The translations under genes and the position numbers were made by a program. Shown one piece after another: positions 24,047-32,456 of a DNA stretch of 64,000 bases. Positions within the stretch are counted from its first letter, which is position 1. Each line of letters starts with the position of its first letter. The DNA lies in NCBI RefSeq assembly GCF_003813775.1, contig NZ_RPDH01000002.1, positions 1 through 64,000 on the forward strand, written 5' to 3'. Under the pieces are notes generated by a model, which searched no databases, was not told the origin of the DNA, and was given only the letters and a program-made list of their open reading frames with translations. This stretch comes from Chitinophaga lutea. Its GTDB lineage: Bacteria; Bacteroidota; Bacteroidia; Chitinophagales; Chitinophagaceae.

Positions 24047-24178
24047 GCCGGAGTTAGGAAAATTGGGCAGGAACGGTTGCCAACAAGGAAAATCGATAAC
24101 TTTAAGCACGCATAGGTAAGCGGCCAACAGAAATAGAAGTTTTACAAAACAGACGGCAAAGAATACATCAAAGTATAA
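24047..24178 (+). pseudogene. Possible decayed toxin C-terminal fragment upstream of an immunity gene
   Basis: One frame, 24047-24178, reads like protein across two TAG stops: PTRKIDNFKHA, stop, VSGQQK, stop, KFYKTDGKEYIKV, then TAA at 24176-24178. The final run looks like a genuine C terminus and ends 15 bp before the YezG-like immunity gene, exactly where a polymorphic-toxin tip would be. There is no start codon and the fragment is short, so this is a tentative reading. Confidence 0.25.
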
Positions 24179-24193
24179 TTAGGATCAAAGAAT

Positions 24194-24538
24194 ATGACAG
24201 TTGATGAAATTTATTTAAACATTGGACAGAGCATCATGAATGCTATAGAAGCAGATAATTGGACGAATGCGCAGTTGAATATTGAAATTGTAGGAACAGG
24301 AGTCGTAGGATATACCGGGGACTACAATATCGGGACGGCCAAGCATGACATCTCCGTCAGAAAAATCCCCCGGGAGATCAGGAATTGGCTTAAGGAGTTG
24401 CACGAAATAACTACTGAAGGTGGCAGCAATAAATGGAATAAGTCAGTTTTTACCCTATCGCCCGATGGTAAATTCGATATGAAGTTTATTTGGGATCAGG
24501 AGTTGTATGATGAAATCGAAAGACTGGCAAAAGCCTAA
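24194..24538 (+). CDS. YezG-like (DUF600) putative immunity protein
   Basis: 114 aa, acidic and soluble. MTVDEIYLNIGQSIMNAIEADNW, then TNAQLNIEI and a GDYNIG turn, and the closing LSPDGKFDMKFIWDQELYDEIERLAKA resemble the YezG/DUF600 family of immunity proteins, in which a DGKF-F strand precedes an acidic helix. Such proteins neutralise polymorphic nuclease toxins. No intact toxin gene is next to it, only a possible fragment 15 bp upstream, so it would be an orphan immunity gene. The family call is by eye and moderate. Confidence 0.55.
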   Translation: MTVDEIYLNIGQSIMNAIEADNWTNAQLNIEIVGTGVVGYTGDYNIGTAKHDISVRKIPREIRNWLKELHEITTEGGSNKWNKSVFTLSPDGKFDMKFIWDQELYDEIERLAKA

Positions 24539-24590
24539 GGTGCTTTACAGATAGTATGAATGCGTCGATCCAACCCTGAACCGGATTTAA

Positions 24591-25457
<867 letters not shown>

Positions 25458-25493
25458 TCGGGACTGCCCGCCTGCCTGTTCCGGGCAGGGTGA

Positions 25494-25526
25494 AAGCCTG
25501 CAAATTATTGACTTGCGGGCTTTTTT
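25494..25526 (+). terminator. Terminator after the esterase gene
   Basis: AAGCCTGCAA and TTGCGGGCTT form a 10-bp stem with one G-T pair, a 9-base loop and a following T run. A second hairpin, CTGCCCG to CGGGCAG, lies just before it at 25464-25487. Confidence 0.8.
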
Positions 25527-25585
25527 ATAACCGACAACATGCTCGCGATACCAGGCACCACCTGCACTTACAGGTAGCCGGTCCT

Positions 25586-26026
25586 TCAGTCCGCTTTTGT
25601 GATGACATCCGTGAGCCGCTCCTGTATATACTGCGTCCATGCGGGCGCGCAGGAATCGTAACATTCAAACGCGGGCACCAGTCCTATGTGCGTGAACGTG
25701 ATTTTAGTTTTGCCGGCTTCTTCCGAGATGTCAAAACTGATCCTGGTGCCTTCCCATTCGTCCACCTTATCTACAAAGCTGAGATTGGCTTCCGTCACCA
25801 GCCAGACCACCTTCTTCCCCGGCACCAGTTCCACCAGTTTTTGTTTGGTATAATGCATGCCGCCTCCCGCGAGAAAACTGAATTCATCGCCGGGCTTTTC
25901 GGAGCTTCCTTCAAATGATTCGCCATGCAGGCCCGACCACCAGGCCCTGACATTTAAGATGGCATTAAAAGCGGCTGCGGGTGTTTGTTCCACCCAGATG
26001 GCGGTAGTGAAATCCTGATTCGTCAT
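25586..26026 (-). CDS. SRPBCC (AHSA1/Aha1-like) domain protein
   Basis: 146 aa, a single START/SRPBCC fold: TTAIWVEQTPAAAFNAILNVRAWW at the start, then KKVVWLVTEANL and the terminal helix beginning TQYIQERLTDV. Such small proteins bind hydrophobic ligands or act as AHSA1-type helpers; the natural ligand is unknown. The gene starts one base after the stop of the DinB-type gene, so the two are co-transcribed. In Bacteroidota these two families are often found as neighbours. Confidence 0.85.
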   Translation of the reverse strand: MTNQDFTTAIWVEQTPAAAFNAILNVRAWWSGLHGESFEGSSEKPGDEFSFLAGGGMHYTKQKLVELVPGKKVVWLVTEANLSFVDKVDEWEGTRISFDISEEAGKTKITFTHIGLVPAFECYDSCAPAWTQYIQERLTDVITKAD

Positions 26027-26027
26027 G

Positions 26028-26525
26028 TTACCTGGTTTTTAAAAATTGCAGTTGTCCCAAATGATAATCAAAATGGCTCGTTCTGCTTAAAACAACGTTG
26101 AGTTTATTGCGGTGCGGTTCTTTTTCAAAATCCTCCTGCGATACGGAAGTATGCCTTTGAAACCATTCCTCCGGACTAATGGCCGCCATTTTTTCCGCCA
26201 GTGATGTTTTTACCCTGGTCCATTCCTGCCGCAGTTCGCTGACAGCGGGCAATTCGCCGGTTTGTTTATCAGGCGTGTGTACGAATGGCTGGAACAGGTG
26301 TTCGGCTATCTTCTCATACCCGAGCAAAGGGAATATGGAATCGGCCAGCGCGGTAAGATGCCCCAGCAGGTAGATGCCCCTGTTCCTGCCCGGGGCCACT
26401 TCTTTTTGCAGCTGTTCGTCCGATAGCTCGGATAACAGTTTGTCGAACTGGCCGAGTTTGGAATGCCAGGCGTCGTGCACCATTTTGACGAATACCTGTT
26501 GTTGTGCGGTGTTATTTCCTGTCAT
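26028..26525 (-). CDS. DinB/YfiT-like four-helix protein
   Basis: 165 aa. The DinB-like superfamily layout is visible: a first helix with MVHDAWHSKLGQFDKLLSELSDEQLQ (in part), then GIYLLGHLTALADSIF with the metal-site His in GHL, and the last helix with SRTSHFDYHLGQL, containing the second and third His positions. The family includes metal-dependent thiol transferases and proteins without known activity. It is upstream of and co-transcribed with the SRPBCC gene. Its promoter region faces that of the GlxA-type regulator. Confidence 0.82.
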   Translation of the reverse strand: MTGNNTAQQQVFVKMVHDAWHSKLGQFDKLLSELSDEQLQKEVAPGRNRGIYLLGHLTALADSIFPLLGYEKIAEHLFQPFVHTPDKQTGELPAVSELRQEWTRVKTSLAEKMAAISPEEWFQRHTSVSQEDFEKEPHRNKLNVVLSRTSHFDYHLGQLQFLKTR

Positions 26526-26640
26526 GATCTTATGGATTAAAAGTGTGGTATTGGCTTGATGAGTTTGTGTTCTTCGTGGTAAAACAAAAGTAGTGTCTAT
26601 CCGAAAGACGCAGCGGTGGTGAAATGGACATTATGGCGGG

Positions 26641-26671
26641 TTGATTTGGACAGGGTATATCCTTACCTTTG
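26641..26671 (+). promoter_or_regulatory. Promoter of the GlxA-type regulator
   Basis: TTG at 26641-26643 and TACCTTTG at 26664-26671 are 20 bp apart, a full Bacteroidota -33/-7 match with the same spacing as the tRNA-Leu promoter. The ATG follows at 26689. Confidence 0.7.
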
Positions 26672-26688
26672 TTGAAAGACCATTCCGG

Positions 26689-27678
26689 ATGAAGCACATC
26701 ACGTTATTATATCCCGAGGGGCAGTGCAACCTCAGCACCATCGCCTGCATACTGGGCACGGTAGAGATCTTTTCAAGGGCCGGGGAGTACTGGGTACAGG
26801 CTGGTAACACCCCCAGGTACCGGCTGGTAGTGGCGGCCACCGTTCCCAAAACACAATACGTCCATAACCTGGTGGCCCTCAGCCCGGAAACCTACATCGG
26901 GGATATCGCAAAAACGGACCTGATTATCATTCCGTCCGCCATGCCGGGCGAAAACACGGCCGACCGCCAGGTCATGTTCGACTGGATAAACCGGCAATAC
27001 AAGGCCGGCGCGGAAATAGCGAGCATGTGCTCGGGGGCTTTTATCCTGGCGGCTACGGGTATTATGGACGGCAGAAGCTGTTCCACGCATTGGGCGTTCG
27101 CAGACCGGTTCAGGAACATGTATCCTGAAGTGAACCTGCATTCGGATAAACTGATTACGGATGAAAAAGGCATCTATACCAATGGCGGCGCCTATTCTTT
27201 TCTGAACCTGCTGATATACCTCGTTGAAAAATATTACGACAGGCAAACGGCCATTTTCTGTTCCAAAGTGTTCCAGATAGAAATGGACAGGAACAGCCAG
27301 TCGTCATTTGCCATCTTCACAGGGCAGAAACAACATGGCGATACCATGGTGCAGCAGGCCCAGGCTTACATTGAGAACAATATCGACGAAAAAATCTCTG
27401 TGGAAGGCCTGTCTTCAAAGTTCGCCACCGGCCGCAGGAATTTCGACAGGCGGTTTATCAGGGCTACCGGTAATACCCCTGTGGAATACGCGCAAAGGGT
27501 GAAGATCGAGTCGGCGAAAAAGGCGCTGGAAAGCACCCGGAAAACCGTTAACGAGGTGATGTACGAAGTGGGTTATTCGGATGTAAAGGCCTTCCGGGAA
27601 GTGTTCCGCAAGATTACTGGACTGTCGCCACAGGAGTATAAAAACAGGTATAATAAGGAGACCGCCGGAAAATACTGA
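26689..27678 (+). CDS. GlxA-family transcriptional regulator (DJ-1/PfpI plus AraC domains)
   Basis: 329 aa from ATG 26689, 17 bp after the -7 element. Residues 1-180 are a DJ-1/PfpI-like domain beginning MKHITLLYPEGQCNLSTIA, with the nucleophile-elbow analogue MCSGAFILAATG and then a STHWAFADRF segment. Residues about 225-325 are an AraC domain: VEGLSSKFATGRRNFDRRFIRATGNTPVEY (in part) and VMYEVGYSDVKAFREVFRKITGLSPQEY. Proteins of this type sense small molecules and activate nearby genes; the divergent DinB/SRPBCC pair is a plausible target. Confidence 0.9.
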   Translation: MKHITLLYPEGQCNLSTIACILGTVEIFSRAGEYWVQAGNTPRYRLVVAATVPKTQYVHNLVALSPETYIGDIAKTDLIIIPSAMPGENTADRQVMFDWINRQYKAGAEIASMCSGAFILAATGIMDGRSCSTHWAFADRFRNMYPEVNLHSDKLITDEKGIYTNGGAYSFLNLLIYLVEKYYDRQTAIFCSKVFQIEMDRNSQSSFAIFTGQKQHGDTMVQQAQAYIENNIDEKISVEGLSSKFATGRRNFDRRFIRATGNTPVEYAQRVKIESAKKALESTRKTVNEVMYEVGYSDVKAFREVFRKITGLSPQEYKNRYNKETAGKY

Positions 27679-27754
27679 CGGATAACAACATCACCCGGCA
27701 GGCCGGAAATTACATCATGCCATGGTGTTGTACCTTCGTCACATATCAATCATC

Positions 27755-28846
27755 ATGAGAACCTTGACAAACGTTATGATCGGTGTCGGTTTATCATTGT
27801 CGGCATCCGGAAACGTACACCCCGGATGGACCGCTAACCGCCTGTTGCCGGTGAAAGCCAGCATGGATACAACGGTTACGCCTGTCAGGCATTATATTTT
27901 CTTTTCGCGGGACAGGGAAAAAATCCATACCGATACTGCTTTTTTGTTGCACCCCGGCATCGAGGGCGCACAAATAACGTACGCCTGGCGGCAGCTGGAA
28001 CGCGCGAAGGATGTGTATGATTTCAGTGAAATTGAGGACGACCTGAATTTTCTGAAATCAAACGGCAAGAAATTGTTCATCCAGGTACAGGATGTAACCT
28101 TTTGGGAGAAGAACCACGCCGTACCGGAATACCTGACTACCGATACTGCCTATCACGGAGGAGAAGAGCGTCAATGCGTAACGCTGGAAAACGGGCAGGA
28201 TCGGTGCGGCGGATGGTACGCCCGCCGGTGGGACCCGAATGTGGCGGCCCGCTACCACAAACTGCTGCAGCAACTGGCGGAAAAATTCGATGGGCGCATT
28301 GAAGGCATCAACCTGCCTGAAACATCCATCGACGTTTCGGAAAAAAAGCCGCCTGCTGGTTACAGTCATGAAAGATACCTGGTGGCCCAGAAAAACAATA
28401 TGAAAGCGCTGCGGGACTATTTTAAGCGATCGGTGCCCATCCTGTACGCCAACTTTATGCCTGGCGGGACCGGTTACCTGAAGCCACTCTATGACTATGC
28501 GCGGGAAATGAAAGTAGGTATGGGAGGTCCCGACATTAAAGTGTACCGCAGAATGCAGATGAAAAACAGTTACCCCTTGATCAGGGAGCTGTCGGGCATT
28601 GTGCCTACCGGCGCAGCCGTTCAGGACGGCAATTACAACTTAATCAACGACAAAACGAAAGATACCGTTAAACTGGCTGAAATCCTGGACTTCGCACAGC
28701 ATTACCTGCGGTTGAATTATGTTTTCTGGTGTACGGAAGAACCCTTCTATTCCAAAGAAGTGTTGCCGTTATTGGGGAGGCTGCATGAGGCCGGTGTTGT
28801 TCGCCGGAACGGACAGCCGGTACTTTCTGGGCTTCTAGTTGACTGA
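27755..28846 (+). CDS. Secreted TIM-barrel glycosidase-like protein
   Basis: 363 aa from ATG 27755, preceded by a TACCTTCG element close to the promoter consensus. A signal-like start (MRTLTNVMIGVGLSLSASG) is followed by a barrel: GAQITYAWRQLERAKDVYDFSEIEDDL is the substrate-barrel opening seen in GH42/GH5-like enzymes. RIEGINLPET places a candidate acid/base Glu189 at the end of a central strand, and NYVFWCTEEP offers a second Glu at 328-329. The activity cannot be named. It abuts the sulfatase gene on the other strand with no gap, which hints at joint use on a sulfated glycan, though convergent orientation rules out an operon. Confidence 0.7.
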   Translation: MRTLTNVMIGVGLSLSASGNVHPGWTANRLLPVKASMDTTVTPVRHYIFFSRDREKIHTDTAFLLHPGIEGAQITYAWRQLERAKDVYDFSEIEDDLNFLKSNGKKLFIQVQDVTFWEKNHAVPEYLTTDTAYHGGEERQCVTLENGQDRCGGWYARRWDPNVAARYHKLLQQLAEKFDGRIEGINLPETSIDVSEKKPPAGYSHERYLVAQKNNMKALRDYFKRSVPILYANFMPGGTGYLKPLYDYAREMKVGMGGPDIKVYRRMQMKNSYPLIRELSGIVPTGAAVQDGNYNLINDKTKDTVKLAEILDFAQHYLRLNYVFWCTEEPFYSKEVLPLLGRLHEAGVVRRNGQPVLSGLLVD

Positions 28847-30196
28847 TCACTTTCTCAGCGCCGGCAGCGCCCTGAACCAGGCCAATGCCTTCCCAGTCAA
28901 TTGTGCCGTTTCAGCGGGGTGTTGCCTGGATAGATCGTGTTGTTCGCCCGGGTCTTTTTCAAGATCATATAGTTCCGCACCGGCGCCATTCGCATTCACC
29001 AGCAGTTTCCATTTGCCCTGCCGTACCGCAACTGAGGGGCTGCGGTTTTTGCCGCGCGGATAACCGAAAGTACTGTCGTTGCGCCCATACTCCCAGAACA
29101 GGGTGCGTTCGCGCGGGGACGGCTTTCCCAGCAGCACATCCGCGCGGTCCACACCGTCGACGGCCGGTTGCGGCACCTGTTTGACGCCGGCCAGTTTGCA
29201 GAACGTGGGCAACATATCCGTAGCGCTCAATATGGAAACGCTGTCTACCCGCCCGCCCTTCGTGGCGCCAGGGTACCGCACGATCAGCGGCATCCTGATG
29301 CCGCCTTCGTACAGCGACAGCTTCGAGCCTCTGTATTGTCCGGAGCGGGTATCGAACGTGGGCAGTGCGCCGTTATCAGACGTGAAAACGACGATCGTGT
29401 GCTGATCGATCCCGAGTTTCTTCAATCCTTCCATCAAGCGGCCCATCTGGCGGTCATAATTTTTCATGACGGCTTCAAACTGCCGCCGTCCCTGCGCGCC
29501 TTCCGGGTATCGCTGCATGTCCTTTTCGTCGGCTACCCAGGGGGTATGCACATCGTCCGGCCAGAGGTTGATAAAGCAGGGCTGGCCTTTGTGTTTGGCG
29601 AGAAATGCCAGCGTTCTGTCTACGAAGTACCCGGTACGGTCCCAGCGTTTCACGCTGTCTGTTTTCGACCAGATCCAGTTCTCCGCGGTGATCAGCGGAT
29701 CCGGGTCGGGGCTTTCCCAGGTGCTGCTGTATTCATCAAAACCATATGCCTGAATGGAGGGCGCGTTTTTTACGTCCCGGCCTCCGCCGAGGTGCCATTT
29801 GCCGAAGTGTCCGGTATGATACCCGGCACTTTTCAGCAGTTTGGCAACGGTGGGAACATCCGCCCGGAGAAAGTCCGCCTGTTCGCATGCCGCGTTGCCT
29901 TTCCGGGTTTGCAGGTAGCTGGTGATGTTCCACCGGGCGGGATAGCTGCCCGTGAGGAGGCCGGCGCGTGAAGGGGAACAGATAGGCGAGGCGCTGTAGT
30001 ATTGCGTAAAACGGATGCCTTCGGCGGCCATCCTGTCGAGGTGCGGGGTTGGGACGAGGCTGCCGCCGTAACAGGCGATGTCGCCCACGCCCATATCGTC
30101 TGTCAGCACCAGGATGATATTGGGCTTTTGTTGCGCAAAGGCTGCGGACGCGGTCAGGCAGAGGCAGATGGCGGCGAGGAATGTTGTGATTTTCAT
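28847..30196 (-). CDS. Secreted sulfatase (formylglycine-dependent)
   Basis: 449 aa from the ATG at 30194-30196, chosen for its signal peptide MKITTFLAAICLCLTASAAFAQ. NIILVLTDDMGVGD carries the metal-binding Asp pair (33-34). CSPSR at 73-77 is the cysteine-type sulfatase signature, whose Cys73 becomes formylglycine. GYHTGHFGKWHLG with its Lys/His and TIVVFTSDNGALP with DN complete the active site. The family removes sulfate from glycans or small aryl sulfates. A maturase (anaerobic or FGE-type) must be encoded elsewhere. It is convergent with the barrel protein. Confidence 0.95.
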   Translation of the reverse strand: MKITTFLAAICLCLTASAAFAQQKPNIILVLTDDMGVGDIACYGGSLVPTPHLDRMAAEGIRFTQYYSASPICSPSRAGLLTGSYPARWNITSYLQTRKGNAACEQADFLRADVPTVAKLLKSAGYHTGHFGKWHLGGGRDVKNAPSIQAYGFDEYSSTWESPDPDPLITAENWIWSKTDSVKRWDRTGYFVDRTLAFLAKHKGQPCFINLWPDDVHTPWVADEKDMQRYPEGAQGRRQFEAVMKNYDRQMGRLMEGLKKLGIDQHTIVVFTSDNGALPTFDTRSGQYRGSKLSLYEGGIRMPLIVRYPGATKGGRVDSVSILSATDMLPTFCKLAGVKQVPQPAVDGVDRADVLLGKPSPRERTLFWEYGRNDSTFGYPRGKNRSPSVAVRQGKWKLLVNANGAGAELYDLEKDPGEQHDLSRQHPAETAQLTGKALAWFRALPALRK

Positions 30197-30534
30197 AAAA
30201 GTCTTGTTCGGCTGCCGGCAATGCCGGGGTGTAATGGTTTGGGCGGCAACCGGTTCTCCGGAACCGGTTATCCATGAAAATAGCGCGATTTTTAAAGCCC
30301 GGAGAATGCTGACAACAACGCGTTGAAAGCCTCCGCGCCCGTTGATGACAATCACTGCGGGTGTTGACAGGCGTCAATGAATAAGAACGTTTATAATCCT
30401 AGTTTTAATACAGATTTCACGTAAAGATCAGGTCAGGACGAAGCACTGCAAACCGGGAACCGCTATATATTGAATCCTGTCATTATCGCCTGCGGTAACA
30501 GCGGCATCAATGAACAACAATAAAAGCATTTAAT

Positions 30535-31119
30535 ATGAAAAAGCGAAATCCAATTCTCATACTTGCCGGTATCCTGTTTGCCTTTTCCCCGGCCATGGCC
30601 CAAAAAGACAGTAGCGGTATTTACCGTACAGCCACCGACTTCCAGCAAAGGAAACTGACCTACGCAATCAACTACAAAACCGAAAAGCACAAGATAAGGA
30701 GGAATATTTTATTGAAGGGCGGCGAAATAAAGGTCAGGCACAATGGCCGGACCTATACGCTCGATAAAAACGCGACGTACGGTTTCAAGGATACGAACGG
30801 GAAGGTGTTCAGGTTCGTTGGCGGGAAGGAATACCTGTTGCTGAACCCGGATGAGCCCATCCTGCTATACGAGTATAAGCACATCGCCCATTCTCCCAGG
30901 GAGACGGACAAATATCCGCCGGAATATTACTTCAGCAAGGATGCATTTTCGGCGCCGCAGCCATTGACGAAATCGAATCTCAAAGCAGCCTTCCCTGATA
31001 ATCACAAATTCCATGACGGGCTTGATGCTGCGATGGCATACGACTCCGGGTTGCATGCCTATGACAGTTTTCATAAAATGTACAAAGTGAACTGGATTTT
31101 ACGAAACGCCGGCAAATAG
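30535..31119 (+). CDS. Secreted protein of unknown function at the head of the Cus-type operon
   Basis: 194 aa with a signal peptide (MKKRNPILILAGILFAFSPAMAQ). The mature part is basic and strand-rich (YRTATDFQQRKLTYAINYKTEKHKIRR, in part; GGKEYLLLNPDEPILLYEY) and ends with FHKMYKVNWILRNAGK. There is no known domain that I can name and no Cys or Met cluster. It lies 53 bp upstream of the metal-efflux pump gene on the same strand and is probably co-transcribed with it. A role in metal handling is only suggested by position. Confidence 0.7.
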   Translation: MKKRNPILILAGILFAFSPAMAQKDSSGIYRTATDFQQRKLTYAINYKTEKHKIRRNILLKGGEIKVRHNGRTYTLDKNATYGFKDTNGKVFRFVGGKEYLLLNPDEPILLYEYKHIAHSPRETDKYPPEYYFSKDAFSAPQPLTKSNLKAAFPDNHKFHDGLDAAMAYDSGLHAYDSFHKMYKVNWILRNAGK

Positions 31120-31172
31120 CGTACTGCCGGCAATCACCGATATCCCATACCCATTCCGTTAAATCCGTAACA

Positions 31173-32444
31173 ATGATTGAGAAAATCATTTCCTGGTCGA
31201 TTCATAACCGTTTTTTTGCGTGGCTGGGGATTATGCTGATAGTTGCCGGGGGTGTTTACTCCATCAGGGAAACGCCGGTGGATGCATTGCCGGACCTGTC
31301 GGAAAACCAGGTCATCATTTTTACGGAATACATGGGCCGCAACCCCCGGATTATCGAGGATCAGGTTACCTATCCCCTGGTATCGAACCTGCAGGGGATC
31401 CCACGCATCAAATCCATCAGGGCAACATCCATGTTCGGCATGAGTTTCATATTCGTGGTGTTTAAGGACAACGTGGATATCTACTGGGCGCGCACAAGAG
31501 TACTGGAGCGACTGAATTACGCACAGCGGTTTTTGCCCCAGGGCGTCACACCCAGCCTGGGGCCTGACGGCACGGGGCTGGGGCATGTTTTCTGGTACAC
31601 CCTCGAAGGCAAGGGATATAATCTGGGCGAGCTGCGGGCTTTGCAGGACTGGTACGTAAAATTCGCGCTGCAGAATGTTGAGGGCGTGAGCGAAGTGGCT
31701 TCTTTCGGCGGTTTTCAAAAAAGGTACCAGGTGACCGTTGATCCCCACAAGCTGGTGTATTACGGCGTATCGCTGATGGATGTGACCCGCGCCGTGGCGG
31801 CCAACAACCGGGATGCCGGCGGCAGCATGTATGAAATGAACGCCACGGGTTACCTTATCAGGGGAGCGGGGTATATCACTGGCCTGGAGGATATTCGGGA
31901 AATACCGGTAGGCACTTATAAATCCATTCCCATCAAATTGAGTGATGTTTCGGAGGTGCAGATGAGCTCGGAAGTTCGCCTGGGTATTGTAGAAGAAAAC
32001 GGTGAAGGGGAAGTGGTGGGCGGCATTGTGATCATGCGGTTCGGGGAAAATGCCAAAGATGTCATCGAAAGGGCGAAAGCAAGGATGGCGGATGTTGAAA
32101 AAGGCCTTCCGCCGGGTGTCCGGTTCAAAACGGCGTATGACAGGAGCGATCTGATACTGGGTGCAATCGGCACGCTGAAGGAAGCATTGTGGCAGGAAGT
32201 TTTGATTGTCTGCTTTATCGTAGTCCTCTTCTTGTTCAGCATACGAAGCGGGCTGATCGCGGTTTTTTGCATTCTGCTTTCCGTGCTGATCGGGTTCATG
32301 TTGATGAAGCTGTTCGGCATTACGGCCAATATACTTTCCCTCGGGGGCATCGCCCTGGCGATCGGGGATGTTGTAGATCCCAGTATCGTGATGGCTGAAA
32401 ACGCCTACCGGCAATTAACCAACCGGGTGCTTCAGCATAAATAA
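31173..32444 (+). CDS. cusA: CusA/CzcA-type RND metal efflux pump, N-terminal part
   Basis: 423 aa covering TM1, the first periplasmic loop and TM2-TM4 of a heavy-metal RND pump. Visible are PVDALPDLSENQVIIFTEYMGR at 32-53 (in part), DIYWARTRVLERL, the TM2-TM4 block and the proton-relay helix GGIALAIGDVVDPSIVMAEN, which is of the CusA (monovalent Cu/Ag) type. The frame stops at TAA (32442-32444) in the cytosolic loop after TM4. The following gene continues in the same frame only four codons later. See the next entry; together they make about 1076 residues, the normal CusA length. Confidence 0.85.
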   Translation: MIEKIISWSIHNRFFAWLGIMLIVAGGVYSIRETPVDALPDLSENQVIIFTEYMGRNPRIIEDQVTYPLVSNLQGIPRIKSIRATSMFGMSFIFVVFKDNVDIYWARTRVLERLNYAQRFLPQGVTPSLGPDGTGLGHVFWYTLEGKGYNLGELRALQDWYVKFALQNVEGVSEVASFGGFQKRYQVTVDPHKLVYYGVSLMDVTRAVAANNRDAGGSMYEMNATGYLIRGAGYITGLEDIREIPVGTYKSIPIKLSDVSEVQMSSEVRLGIVEENGEGEVVGGIVIMRFGENAKDVIERAKARMADVEKGLPPGVRFKTAYDRSDLILGAIGTLKEALWQEVLIVCFIVVLFLFSIRSGLIAVFCILLSVLIGFMLMKLFGITANILSLGGIALAIGDVVDPSIVMAENAYRQLTNRVLQHK

Positions 32445-32456
32445 AAACGATGCGGT

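Noticed and set aside
31134..32414. 426-codon minus-strand frame opposite cusA
   Set aside because: Antisense to the RND pump, with a His/Arg-rich shadow composition.
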